A stretch of 45,374 nucleotides of DNA from DTFZ01 sp050260375 (lineage in GTDB: Bacteria > Bacillota > Clostridia > Christensenellales > SZUA-584). Below the pieces are notes generated by a model. The model was given only the letters and a program-made list of their open reading frames with translations, did no database searches and had not been told where the DNA came from. The stretch lies in the NCBI GenBank assembly GCA_050260375.1, contig JBLNCA010000027.1, forward strand, positions 1 through 45,374, in the 5' to 3' direction. Below, piece after piece: positions 31,757 through 39,954 of this stretch; the first letter of the stretch is position 1, and each line of letters starts with the position of its first letter. The position numbers and the translations under genes are program-made.

Positions 31757-32275
31757 TCAGTATTCAATGCCACGCCTCGCGGGCACCCCTTCATTATAAT
31801 AATGCTTTATCTCCTTCATCTCGGTAACGAGATGGGCGCATTCCAATATTTCTTTAGGCGCGTTCCTGCCCGTCAATACTATCTCCGTGCCGCCCCTTGC
31901 CTTGATTAGCCGCAAAAGCTCTTCCTTTTTAATTATGCCGCAGTGCAGAGCGCCCAGCGCCTCGTCGAGCACGATTAGGTCCGCGTTACCAAGCCAGCAC
32001 ATTATAGCCGTTAACGCACTTATCGCTTCGATGCGCAGTTCCTCCTTCTCGCGCTCCGAAAGCTCGCCGAAAAACTTGCTGGTTTTCGATACGCGCAGTA
32101 TCTCTATGTTTCCCATGCACTTGAGCGCGGCTATCTCGCCAGTTTCCCTTCCTTTCAGAAACTGCACGAACTTAACGGAAAGCCCCTGCCCCGCAGCCCG
32201 GGCCGCGAGCCCGACGGCTGCAGTCGTTTTGCCTTTTCCGCCGCCCGTATACACCTGTACGTACGATGTCTTCAT
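31757..32275 (-). CDS. cobO: Corrinoid adenosyltransferase (BtuR/CobO family)
   Basis: This 172-residue enzyme transfers the adenosyl group of ATP to cob(I)alamin or cob(I)yrinate diamide to make coenzyme B12. It has the P-loop TGGGKGKTTAA near the N-terminus, the Walker-B-like LIVLDEALGAL, and the family's closing EMKEIKHYYNEGVPARRGIEY read in two parts. ATG 32275 has a GAGGAAAG ribosome site; the frame's 16-residue extension is not needed. No other cobalamin gene is near, so it may serve salvage of corrinoids. btuR is a synonym. Confidence 0.93.
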   Translation of the reverse strand: MKTSYVQVYTGGGKGKTTAAVGLAARAAGQGLSVKFVQFLKGRETGEIAALKCMGNIEILRVSKTSKFFGELSEREKEELRIEAISALTAIMCWLGNADLIVLDEALGALHCGIIKKEELLRLIKARGGTEIVLTGRNAPKEILECAHLVTEMKEIKHYYNEGVPARRGIEY

Positions 32276-32377
32276 AATCTTTCCTCTGTTTATGAGAATA
32301 TCATCAAAACGGCAGTTAATCAATCTGGCATATACAACATGCCGTATGATATAATGTGTCGGAAGAAAGGAAGTAAC

Positions 32378-33169
32378 ATGTCGCTCTCACTGTCGCCTCT
32401 GTTTTCCGGGTCTTCGGGCAACGCGGTGCTGATTGGCTCGGAAAGAACAAAAATACTCATAGACGCCGGCGTGTCGTGCAGAAGGATAGAGCAGGCGCTC
32501 AAAGCCGTAGGCACGGACGCCGCCGATATAAAGGCAATACTGATAACTCATGAACACAGCGACCATATAGCGGGCGCGGAAGTGTTCTCAAGAAAACATT
32601 CGATACCCGTATTCATGACGGAGCCTACGTGGCTCGCCTGTTCTTCGAAGCTCAGCATAAGCCCGCGGCTTTCAAGGGTGGTATCAAAGTCGGAGTTTTA
32701 TATTGACGACCTTTTAATTGAACCTTTCGAGCTGCCGCACGACGCCGCCGACCCGGTAGGTTACTGCGTCTCGTCGGGCTCGCGCAAAGCCGCCGTCGCG
32801 ACTGACCTGGGCTATTTCCCGCAGAAGGTAGAGTTTAAGCTGCAGTCCTGCGACCTCGTGCTGCTCGAGTCCAACCACGACCTGCAGATGCTCGTAAACG
32901 GCAGTTACCCTTATATGCTAAAGCAGCGAATAAAATCGCGCCGCGGCCACCTTTCTAACGACGACGCCGCCGACGCCGCGGTAAAGCTGGTCTGCGCGGG
33001 CGTCACGTCGATACTGCTCGGGCACTTGAGCCGCGAGAACAACTCCGAACAGCTCGCCTACCGCACAGTAACCGACGCGCTGCTCGAAAGCGGCATAGCG
33101 CCCGGCCGCGACGTTGCGTTGGGCATAGCGTTCCGCGACAGGGTCACCGGCGTATTCGATATAAAATAG
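32378..33169 (+). CDS. walJ: WalJ/YycJ-type metallo-beta-lactamase-fold hydrolase
   Basis: This 263-residue protein has the HxHxDH metal site H58-H60-D62-H63 (THEHSDH), the further VLLESNHD and LLGHLSRENN blocks, and the N-terminal LSPLFSGSSGNAVLIG that marks the YycJ/WalJ group. Members are predicted 5'-3' exonucleases linked to the WalRK cell-wall system. In Bacillus walJ lies near the origin with walRK and rlmH; here walRK is absent but rlmH follows four genes on. ATG 32378 has an AAGGAAG ribosome site. A TATAAT at 32350-32355 is a possible -10 without a clear -35. It is divergent from cobO. Confidence 0.9.
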   Translation: MSLSLSPLFSGSSGNAVLIGSERTKILIDAGVSCRRIEQALKAVGTDAADIKAILITHEHSDHIAGAEVFSRKHSIPVFMTEPTWLACSSKLSISPRLSRVVSKSEFYIDDLLIEPFELPHDAADPVGYCVSSGSRKAAVATDLGYFPQKVEFKLQSCDLVLLESNHDLQMLVNGSYPYMLKQRIKSRRGHLSNDDAADAAVKLVCAGVTSILLGHLSRENNSEQLAYRTVTDALLESGIAPGRDVALGIAFRDRVTGVFDIK

Positions 33170-33221
33170 CATATCAAAAATACAACATTTAATTTCGGAA
33201 AACGGATTTTATTGACATATC

Positions 33222-33256
33222 AACACCGCGCGGCTGCTGCGCGGTGTTATTATTTT
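33222..33256 (+). terminator. Terminator of walJ
   Basis: AACACCGCGC pairs with GCGCGGTGTT across a GGCTGCT loop, followed by ATTATTTTC. It lies about 50 nt after the walJ stop. Confidence 0.8.
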
Positions 33257-33267
33257 CAAAAAACATG

Positions 33268-33296
33268 TTGACTATATTCTACTTGTGTAATATTCT
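33268..33296 (+). promoter_or_regulatory. Promoter of the padR operon
   Basis: TTGACT (33268-33273), a 17-nt spacer and TATTCT (33291-33296), about 60 nt before the padR ATG. A palindrome overlaps the -10 box. Confidence 0.65.
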
Positions 33297-33310
33297 ATAG
33301 GTAGAATATT
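33289..33310 (+). promoter_or_regulatory. Palindromic operator, probably for the PadR protein
   Basis: AATATTCTA-TAGG-TAGAATATT is a perfect 9-bp inverted repeat covering the -10 box of the padR promoter. A further half-site, TATATTCTAC, lies at 33273-33282. The position fits autorepression by the PadR protein encoded next. Confidence 0.65.
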
Positions 33311-33354
33311 CGTATTTATAATCTGCACTGAACGAGCGGCATAGGAGATGCAAA

Positions 33355-33924
33355 ATGGCTTTACGGTATGCGGTGCTGGGGCTGCTTGGCTACAGCCCGA
33401 TGAGCGGCTACGACTTAAACAAGTTGTTCGGAGAGTCTATAGATCATTTCTGGCATGCGAGCATGAGCCAGATATACCGCGAACTTAATGCGCTCGAGGC
33501 TGAAGGGCTGCTTACGTCAAAGGTCTGCCATCAGCAGGACAAGCCGGACAGGCGCGTTTACAATGTCACGCCGGAAGGCAGGACCGAGTTTGAGCGCTGG
33601 CTCAAAAACTTTCCCGAGCAGCCGCTTAAGCGTACGCGCGACGAATTCTCACTGCGCCTGTTCTTCGGCAGCAGCATCGACAGGCGGGATCTGTTGACGG
33701 AGTTTTATCGTTTCAAAGATCAAAAGCAGACCAACCTTAAACAAATCGAAGCGCTTGACCGCATGACCGGTGATTATATGCAAAAGCTTTCGCTGTTCGG
33801 CAACGAGGAGATGTATTGGCGGTTCATATTGAAAAAAGCGCGTCGCCTGCTTGAGGCCTCTATTGACTGGGCGGATGAATGTATCGCCGAACTTGGGGAG
33901 GGAAACAATGAAAATCAAAAATAA
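33355..33924 (+). CDS. PadR family transcriptional regulator
   Basis: This 189-residue protein has an N-terminal PadR winged helix (about 1-85: ALRYAVLGLLGYSPMSGYDL, then SQIYRELNALEAEGLL) and a C-terminal helical dimer domain of the Vir_C-like kind (about 95-180). PadR proteins repress drug-efflux, phenolic-acid or envelope genes on sensing small ligands. It overlaps the MBL-fold gene by 17 nt, so that enzyme is the likeliest regulated partner. A palindrome in its own promoter suggests autorepression. The inducer is unknown. Confidence 0.9.
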   Translation: MALRYAVLGLLGYSPMSGYDLNKLFGESIDHFWHASMSQIYRELNALEAEGLLTSKVCHQQDKPDRRVYNVTPEGRTEFERWLKNFPEQPLKRTRDEFSLRLFFGSSIDRRDLLTEFYRFKDQKQTNLKQIEALDRMTGDYMQKLSLFGNEEMYWRFILKKARRLLEASIDWADECIAELGEGNNENQK

Positions 33925-34534
33925 CGTTTATCTGCTTGAAAGCACAAAAGGAAGCTATGTGTATTACCTGGAAAGCGACGAGCCCGTGCTTATCGATACC
34001 GGCCTTCCATTTAAATGCGGGGCGCTGATTAGCGAGCTCGAGCGCATGGGCGTCGCGGACAGCATAAAGCATATACTGATAACTCATCACGACCTCGACC
34101 ATGTGGGCAACCTCGTACCGCTTCAGCAGCGCACGGGCGCTAAAGTCTGGGCGTCCGCGGCAGATATACCTTATATCACTGGCGAAACGCGAAGGCCGGG
34201 CTTCAAGGGAACCATTAGCCGGGTAATGCGCGTAAAAAAGCCCGCCGCAATAAACGCGCTTTTCGAAGGACAGAGCATTGCCGGCGTAACCGTCGTCGCC
34301 ACGCCCGGGCATACTCCGGGACACGTATGCTTCCTGTATGACGGCGTGTTGTTCGCGGGCGACCTCGTCGAGAACAAAAAGGGCGTTGTCATGCCTTATC
34401 CCGCTCCGTGGACAATGGACCCCGAAGCGCTGCTCGAAAGCATAAGAAGCGTCGAAAAGCTTGAGTTCGATTGGGTGTGCCCTGCGCACGGGCGGCCGTT
34501 CAAGCGCAATGGCAAGGCTGTCTGCAGTTTGTAA
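33908..34534 (+). CDS. MBL-fold metallo-hydrolase, partner of PadR
   Basis: This 208-residue metallo-beta-lactamase-fold protein has the metal motif THHDLDHVG at 59-67 (H60, D62, D64, H65), in which the second His of HxHxDH is Asp as in some subfamilies. Further ligands lie in ATPGHTPGH and CPAHGRP. The fold suits hydrolysis of thioesters, lactones, glyoxalase-type substrates or similar. ATG 33908 has a GGGAGGG ribosome site and lies inside the padR end, so translation is coupled. A longer frame to 33851 is not supported. Substrate unknown. Confidence 0.88.
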   Translation: MKIKNNVYLLESTKGSYVYYLESDEPVLIDTGLPFKCGALISELERMGVADSIKHILITHHDLDHVGNLVPLQQRTGAKVWASAADIPYITGETRRPGFKGTISRVMRVKKPAAINALFEGQSIAGVTVVATPGHTPGHVCFLYDGVLFAGDLVENKKGVVMPYPAPWTMDPEALLESIRSVEKLEFDWVCPAHGRPFKRNGKAVCSL

Positions 34535-34569
34535 GCCGCGCTTTTAACGCTTGCGCGCAAGGAGAATAT

Positions 34570-35040
34570 ATGCCTAGTATAAACATCGTCTGTATAGGTA
34601 AGCTGAAGGAGAAGTATTTCAAGGAAGCCGAGGCGGAATATTTAAAGCGCATATCCGCATTCTGCCGCGCAGCCGTTATAGAAAAGAAAGAAAGCCCGCT
34701 GCCCAAAGACGCGTCGCCGCCGCTAATAGAAAAAGCCGTCGCGCTCGAGAGCGAGTCGCTTTACGAATCCGCTTGCGGCACGCTGATTGCGCTTTCCCCC
34801 GACGGCGAAAGCATGAGCTCCGAAGCGTTCGCGTCGCTTGTTAAAAGCCGTCTTGATACGGGCGACGTAACGTTTGCCGTGGGCGGCTCGTACGGCCTGA
34901 GCGCCGAGCTTAAGAAAAAAGCCGACCGCGTAATATCGTTCTCGGCGATGACGATGCCCCATCAGCTTTTCCGCATAGTGCTGCTCGAGCAGATATACCG
35001 CGCGCTTATGATATCTTCCGGACGCACATACCATAAATAG
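34570..35040 (+). CDS. rlmH: 23S rRNA (pseudouridine1915-N3)-methyltransferase RlmH
   Basis: This 156-residue SPOUT methyltransferase modifies helix 69 of 23S rRNA in finished 70S ribosomes, using SAM. It reads INIVCIGKLKEKYFKEAEAEY at the start, the SAM knot region TFAVGGSYGLSAEL, and the closing MPHQLFRIVLLEQIYRALMI with the family's YHK end. ATG 34570 has an AAGGAG site; the extended frame to 34471 runs into the preceding gene. walJ and rlmH are near neighbours in Bacillus too. Confidence 0.96.
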   Translation: MPSINIVCIGKLKEKYFKEAEAEYLKRISAFCRAAVIEKKESPLPKDASPPLIEKAVALESESLYESACGTLIALSPDGESMSSEAFASLVKSRLDTGDVTFAVGGSYGLSAELKKKADRVISFSAMTMPHQLFRIVLLEQIYRALMISSGRTYHK

Positions 35041-35357
35041 GCTTCTTTATCCGACGTGGCGGCAAGCAGTACGCCGCCGTTAACAGACAAAGCATGCCGC
35101 ATTAACAGCGTTCAGCACAAAAAATGAACGCCGCATAATAATTCCGCCTTTACCCTGTTTTCTCCCATATATCAAGACATTTTTCGCGTGCCGTCCACTA
35201 TTTATGTCGTATATTAGGAAGTATTGCCAGCCGGGAAGGTAATTGCTTGTTTATGCCGAATCTGTGCATTTAGATATATAAAAACTGCCGCTAAAAGATA
35301 ATCACGATAAGTTTTTGATTTGCGCCCAAAGCGCTTTTGTAAAGGAGTGTTTTAATA
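35041..35357. other. Intergenic region before noc
   Basis: No gene is visible in these 317 nt. There is one hairpin (GCGTTCA/TGAACGC, 35108-35131) without a U-run, an AT-rich zone near 35270-35285 (AGATATATAAAAAC) that could be a -10 region, and the noc ribosome site. I looked for DnaA-box clusters (TTATCCACA) and saw none. Confidence 0.5.
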
Positions 35358-36206
35358 TTGTTGAAGTTCCAGAAGACAGACGCAGACACCGTGCGTAAAT
35401 TCAGTATGGATAAAAGTCAGGCGAACACGCTTGAGATAATACCTGTGGACTATATCCGGCCCAACCCATACCAGCCCAGAAGGGTGTTTTCCGAGGAAAG
35501 CCTTAACGAACTTGCACAATCAATAAAGCAATACGGCCTTCTTCAGCCTATAACTGTAAGAAAGCTCAGCCATAACTATTACGAGATCATAGCGGGAGAG
35601 CGCAGGTGGCGCGCGGTCTGCAAAGCGGGCTTTACGCATATCAAAGCTGTCGTACAGCCTGCGGTGGACGAGGACAGCGCATTGATAGCGCTGATTGAAA
35701 ACCTGCAGCGCGAAGACCTGCATTTCTTTGAAGAGGCCGAAGGGTACCAGAGCCTTATGAAGGAGCACGGGCTTACGCAGGAAGAGCTTGCACGGCGGCT
35801 CGGCATGAACCAGAGCACCGTCGCGAACAAGATGAGGATACTCAAGCTTCCCGCCTCCGTCAAAGAACTTGTGACCGCATACAGGCTTTCCGAGCGGCAC
35901 GCGCGTGCGCTGCTGCGGCTGCACAACGAGGAAGCCCAGTTGAAAGTGCTGCGCGACATAAAGCAGAAGAACCTCTCGGTAAAACTTACTGAGGACCTCG
36001 TCGAAAAGATGCTCTCGCGGATATACGGCGAGGAACCCGCCGACTTAAGCAGGCAAAACGTAGTCTGTATAATGCGCGATTACCGTATTTATATCAATAC
36101 GATAAAGAAAGCGCTTTCGCGTATAAAGAAGTCCGGAGTCAAGGTAAGCTACCAGGCGAGCGAAAGCAAAGACAAAGTTTCCATAAGCATCGAACTGGCC
36201 AAATAG
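35358..36206 (+). CDS. noc: Nucleoid occlusion protein Noc (ParB/Spo0J family)
   Basis: This 282-residue CTP-dependent DNA clamp would block division over the nucleoid. It has a ParB N-terminal domain (about 25-120) with the CTP motif GERRWRA (80-86), a helix-turn-helix (about 139-163: LTQEELARRLGMNQSTVANK, typical of Noc) and a basic C-terminal dimer domain. Noc rather than ParB is favoured by the QSTVANKMRILKLP segment and the absence of a ParA gene next door. The start is TTG 35358 with AAAGGAGTG at the proper distance. The N-terminal 20 residues could form the membrane-binding amphipathic part. Confidence 0.8.
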   Translation: MLKFQKTDADTVRKFSMDKSQANTLEIIPVDYIRPNPYQPRRVFSEESLNELAQSIKQYGLLQPITVRKLSHNYYEIIAGERRWRAVCKAGFTHIKAVVQPAVDEDSALIALIENLQREDLHFFEEAEGYQSLMKEHGLTQEELARRLGMNQSTVANKMRILKLPASVKELVTAYRLSERHARALLRLHNEEAQLKVLRDIKQKNLSVKLTEDLVEKMLSRIYGEEPADLSRQNVVCIMRDYRIYINTIKKALSRIKKSGVKVSYQASESKDKVSISIELAK

Positions 36207-36241
36207 CCGGTTTATACTTAGTCCCCAATACCCCTACTATT

Positions 36242-36289
36242 GGCGGCACCCGCGGGCACAAACCCCAAGGATGTTCCGCCCTTTTTTTT
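36242..36289 (+). terminator. Probable terminator after noc
   Basis: GGCGG (36242-36246) pairs with CCGCC (36276-36280), with CCCGCGGG inside, followed by CTTTTTTTTG. It lies 35 nt after the stop. Confidence 0.55.
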
Positions 36290-36356
36290 GATACCGCTCC
36301 GAAGCTTAAAAAGCCGTTTGACATGCGTTTATCTGGCGGCAGAACGCGAATAATCT

Positions 36357-36385
36357 TTGAATATAAAAGTAAAATATTGTAGTAT
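36357..36385 (+). promoter_or_regulatory. Promoter of the condensation/DUF6320 operon with direct repeats
   Basis: TTGAAT (36357-36362), 17-nt spacer and TAGTAT (36380-36385). GTAGTATTATT occurs twice, at 36379-36389 and 36396-36406 (period 17), over the -10 and start region, and may be a regulator site. Confidence 0.45.
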
Positions 36386-36411
36386 TATTCAAACGGTAGT
36401 ATTATTAACGG

Positions 36412-37689
36412 ATGGAGACTGCACAAAAGAAATGGTTCCGGCTTGATAACGCCGCAAAGCTATATCCCGCCATTAAAAGCCGCCGGTGGACGGCTATATA
36501 CCGCGTGTCGATAAAGTTAAAACAACCCGTTGACCGCGGGCTGCTTCAGCAGGCGCTCGACTTAACGGTAAGCCGCATGGAGGTGTTCGGGTGCAGGCTG
36601 CGAGCGGGCCTTTTCTGGTACTATTTCGAAAAAAACCATAAGCGTGCTTTGCTTTCCGAAGATGCGGTAAACCCATGCATACGGCTGTATACCAAAGAAA
36701 ATAACGGATATCTGTTTCGCGTGCGCACGTTTGAGCGGCGCGTGTCGCTTGAGGTGTTCCATTCGGTGTCCGACGGCTTCGGCGGCATAACGTTCATAAA
36801 AACGCTCATCGCGCAATACCTGCGGCTTTTAGGCCATGACATACCGTGTACCCGCGGCGTACTTGACTGCTTCGCCGCCCCTTCCCCCGAAGAGACGGAG
36901 GACGCATTTTTGCGCTACTACAACAAAAATGCTGTCAGGCCGTGGAGGGAGACACGGGCTTACAGAATAAGCGGCACGGTGGAGAGCGGGCATACGCTCA
37001 ACGTGATAAACGGCATACTGTCCGCGTCGCAGGTAAAGGCCAAAGCTAAATCGCTGGGCGTCACCGTCACCGAATTTCTTGTGGCGGCATACATGTACGC
37101 GCTTTATACCGTGCAGAAAGAGGAGCGGCCAAAAAGAATACTTCCTATAAAGGTATCCGTTCCTGTCAACCTGCGCGCATTTTTCCCGACAAGCACGCTG
37201 CGCAACTTTTCGTCCTACGTGAATCCCGAGATAAACGCCAACTGGGGAGACTACACGTTTGAGGAAGTGCTGCATACCGTGCACCATTGCCTAAGGTCGG
37301 AATTTACGAAAAAGACACTGCTTTCAAAGATGTCCAAAAACGTAAAGCCCGAAAAGAACATATTAGTGCGCGTAACGCCGCTCGTTTTGAAGAATCCGCT
37401 GATACACCTCATATATCGCATCGCCGGCGAGAGCAGGATTACAAGCACGCTCTCCAACGTAGGAGTGCTCGATGTGCCGGACGAGATGGCGGAACATATC
37501 GACAGCTTCGACGTAATGCTGGGAGCGCCGCGGCTCAACAGGATAAACTGTACCGCCTGCACATACAAAGACGCGCTCAGCGTCTGCTTTTCGAGCATAA
37601 TAAAAGAAACAGAAGTTGAGAGGGCGTTTTTTACGTTTCTCGTTAAATCCGGCTTGCATGTCCGGATAGAAAGCAACAGGAGGATATGA
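36412..37689 (+). CDS. Condensation-domain / alcohol acyltransferase-like protein
   Basis: This 425-residue protein belongs to the acyl-CoA-dependent acyltransferase/condensation fold. It starts with KWFRLDNAAKLYPAIKS, has the catalytic HxxxDG motif H117-SVS-D121-G122, and a C-terminal half with the VPVNLRAFFPTSTLRNF segment. It should join an acyl group to an alcohol or amine; donor and acceptor are not known. No carrier-protein or adenylation domain is attached, so it is not an NRPS module. ATG 36412 has only a weak ribosome site (GGATGGAG region), but no other start is available. It is coupled to a zinc-ribbon membrane protein (TGATG). Confidence 0.85.
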   Translation: METAQKKWFRLDNAAKLYPAIKSRRWTAIYRVSIKLKQPVDRGLLQQALDLTVSRMEVFGCRLRAGLFWYYFEKNHKRALLSEDAVNPCIRLYTKENNGYLFRVRTFERRVSLEVFHSVSDGFGGITFIKTLIAQYLRLLGHDIPCTRGVLDCFAAPSPEETEDAFLRYYNKNAVRPWRETRAYRISGTVESGHTLNVINGILSASQVKAKAKSLGVTVTEFLVAAYMYALYTVQKEERPKRILPIKVSVPVNLRAFFPTSTLRNFSSYVNPEINANWGDYTFEEVLHTVHHCLRSEFTKKTLLSKMSKNVKPEKNILVRVTPLVLKNPLIHLIYRIAGESRITSTLSNVGVLDVPDEMAEHIDSFDVMLGAPRLNRINCTACTYKDALSVCFSSIIKETEVERAFFTFLVKSGLHVRIESNRRI

Positions 37690-38393
37690 TGTCGTATTGC
37701 GTTAACTGCGGCGTGGAGCTCGAAGCGGCGCTCAAAAGCTGCCCGCTCTGCGGCACGGAGGTAATAAACCCGAAGAAAGAGGAAGCGCCCCCAGAGAAGC
37801 GCAGCCTCCCCGAGATACGCGACGAATACAGGAAGGTTGACAGGGTGTTCTGGATTAATTTCATATCGCTGCTCGTAGTCGTGCCCATAGCCACGTGCCT
37901 CATATGCGACATGCTTTACAACGAAAGCCTTACATGGTCGCTCTACGTCGTCGCGGGCGTTGAGATACTCTGGGCGTTTTCGATATCCCCGTTCCTATTT
38001 AAAACGTTCAGCTACATAAAAATGGTCTCTGCCGACATGGCGGGAGTGCTTATTGGGCTTTTTTTTCTCGAACTGCTCTCGCCCGCCAAGGGGTGGCTGC
38101 TGGAGATAGCTCTGCCGCTCGTCGTATACTGCTATCTTGCCTGGCTGCTCATATTGTGGCTGACAAAGAAAAAGCTGCTTCGCCGGCTCGCGATAGGCAG
38201 CTCTTACGCGCTCGCGATAGGCGTGATGGTTATATTTTTGGAAGTGCTTCTCGACCTCGCCTCGTCGTCGGCGGTAACGCTTACGTGGTCGTGGTTCATA
38301 ATCGCCCCCTGCTTATCCGTCGCAGCATTGCTGCTGCTTTTAGACCACAACAAGCGCGTCAAGCAGGAGCTCAAAAAGCGCCTGCACGTATAA
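37689..38393 (+). CDS. Zinc-ribbon membrane protein (DUF6320-like)
   Basis: This 234-residue protein begins with a zinc ribbon, YCVNCGVELE ... CPLCG, followed by a 25-residue acidic linker and about six hydrophobic segments from residue 55 on. It matches my memory of the DUF6320 family, which accompanies condensation-like acyltransferases in Clostridia. The function is unknown; a membrane partner for the enzyme is the natural guess. I chose the second of two adjacent ATGs (37689) because the AGGAGG site is 5 nt from it and only 2 nt from the first; it overlaps the previous stop by one base. Confidence 0.8.
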   Translation: MSYCVNCGVELEAALKSCPLCGTEVINPKKEEAPPEKRSLPEIRDEYRKVDRVFWINFISLLVVVPIATCLICDMLYNESLTWSLYVVAGVEILWAFSISPFLFKTFSYIKMVSADMAGVLIGLFFLELLSPAKGWLLEIALPLVVYCYLAWLLILWLTKKKLLRRLAIGSSYALAIGVMVIFLEVLLDLASSSAVTLTWSWFIIAPCLSVAALLLLLDHNKRVKQELKKRLHV

Positions 38394-38397
38394 AGCA

Positions 38398-38422
38398 AAA
38401 AACCCCGTAAAAGCTTTACGGG
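38398..38422 (-). terminator. Terminator of murA
   Basis: On the minus strand CCCCGTAAA, loop, TTTACGGGG then TTTTTTGC. The stem could also end the opposing transcript, but only the minus side has a U-run. Confidence 0.8.
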
Positions 38423-38437
38423 GCCGTCGCCTTTCGC

Positions 38438-39715
38438 TTAATAATCGTCGTCTTCGACATACTCTTCCCTGTGTATGTCGGCGCCTAACTGCTTTAGCTT
38501 ATCCTCGATGTGGTCGTATCCGCGGTCTATGTATTTTACTCCCGTTATCTCCGTCACTCCGTCCGCCATCAGCCCGGCTATTACCAACGCCGCGCCCGCG
38601 CGCAGGTCGGTAGCCCTCACCGGCGCGCCTGTGAGCCTTTCCACGCCTTCCACGACGCAGACCCGCCCGTCTATCGAAACGTTGGCGCCCATCCGCCTTA
38701 TCTCGTTTATGTGCTTAAAGCGCGACTCGAATATGTTTTCGACTATTATGCTCGCACCTTCCGCGGTGCTAAGCAGCACCGTCGCCGGCTGCTGCAGGTC
38801 GGTGGGAAACCCGGGATACGGCAGCGTCTTTATGTTGACGTGCTTCAATCTTCCCTTGCTTGTCACGCGTATCGAATCGTCGCCCTCTTCCACCTTAACG
38901 CCCATCTCCATCAGCTTTGCGGAAAGCGCCTCCACGTGGGTGGGTATCGCACCTTTTATCGTAACGTCGCCTCCGGTAGCCGCGGCGGCTATCATTAGCG
39001 TGCCCGTCTCTATCTGGTCGGGTATTATCGAATAGCTGCAGCCGTGCAGCTTCTCGACGCCCGTTATGCGTATTATGTCCGTGCCCGCTCCTTTTACCTT
39101 TGCTCCCATGCAGTTTAAAAAGTTCGCTACGTCCACTACGTGCGGCTCTTTGGCGGCGTTGACTATAGTCGTCTTACCCTTCGCTTTTACCGCCGCGAGC
39201 ATTATGTTTATGGTTGCGCCCACCGAAACAATGTCGAGGTATATGTCGTTGCCTACAAGGCCGTTCGGCGCTTCGGCTTTTAGCATGCCGTATTCCGTCT
39301 TGACTGTTGCGCCCATAGCCTGCATGCCCTTTACGTGCTGGTCTATGGGGCGAAGCCCTATCGCGCATCCTCCGGGCAGCAATACCTCCGCCCTGCCGAA
39401 ACGCCCGAGCAGAGACCCCAGAAAATAATAAGAAGCGCGCATCTGTTTTACCGCTTCGTTATTAATCTTATAATCCGTTACGCCGCTGGAATCTATCGTT
39501 ACCGATTTGTTTAAAACTTCAGTCTTTGCGCCCATGCTGCAAAGCACGTCGTTCAGCAGATGAACGTCGGCTATGTTCGGCAGGTTGTCTATTTCGCATA
39601 CGCCTTCGCAAAGCAGCGCGGCAGGCAATATTGCTACGGCAGCATTTTTTGCGCCGCTGACGCTGACGCTGCCTTTAAGCGGTTTCCCGCCCCGTATAAC
39701 AAGTTTTTCTCTCAT
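38438..39715 (-). CDS. murA: UDP-N-acetylglucosamine 1-carboxyvinyltransferase MurA
   Basis: This 425-residue enzyme performs the first committed step of peptidoglycan synthesis, moving enolpyruvate from PEP to UDP-GlcNAc; it is the fosfomycin target. K23 and N24 lie in SGAKNAA, and the fosfomycin-reactive Cys is C117 in LPGGCAIGLRPID. Cys (rather than Asp) predicts sensitivity. Both lobes of the inside-out barrel are complete. It is monocistronic, with a promoter overlapped by an 18-bp inverted repeat and its own terminator. Firmicutes often have two copies; whether this is MurA1 or MurA2 is not decided. Confidence 0.95.
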   Translation of the reverse strand: MREKLVIRGGKPLKGSVSVSGAKNAAVAILPAALLCEGVCEIDNLPNIADVHLLNDVLCSMGAKTEVLNKSVTIDSSGVTDYKINNEAVKQMRASYYFLGSLLGRFGRAEVLLPGGCAIGLRPIDQHVKGMQAMGATVKTEYGMLKAEAPNGLVGNDIYLDIVSVGATINIMLAAVKAKGKTTIVNAAKEPHVVDVANFLNCMGAKVKGAGTDIIRITGVEKLHGCSYSIIPDQIETGTLMIAAAATGGDVTIKGAIPTHVEALSAKLMEMGVKVEEGDDSIRVTSKGRLKHVNIKTLPYPGFPTDLQQPATVLLSTAEGASIIVENIFESRFKHINEIRRMGANVSIDGRVCVVEGVERLTGAPVRATDLRAGAALVIAGLMADGVTEITGVKYIDRGYDHIEDKLKQLGADIHREEYVEDDDY

Positions 39716-39761
39716 TATAAAACGCGCAAAAAAGCGCTGACCTCCACATTTTCTGTTACAG

Positions 39762-39790
39762 AGTATAACAGGTTATACTGTTTAGGGCAA
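39762..39790 (-). promoter_or_regulatory. murA promoter with overlapping inverted repeat
   Basis: On the minus strand TTGCCC (39785-39790), 17-nt spacer, TATACT (39762-39767). AGTATAAC-AG-GTTATACT (39762-39779) is an 8-bp inverted repeat covering the -10 box and part of the spacer, a plausible repressor site. Confidence 0.6.
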
Positions 39791-39954
39791 CCTTAATTAT
39801 TGGAAATGCATATTGCTTGAGTTTATCGTCTCCTCGCTGTTTTTTTAATAAAAAATCATATATAATATGCCAAAAACGCTCGAGTTGTGATATTATACAT
39901 TTACGCTCTCTATGCAATCAGGGTTTATTTGGTAACTGCAAAAAGGAGTAATGT

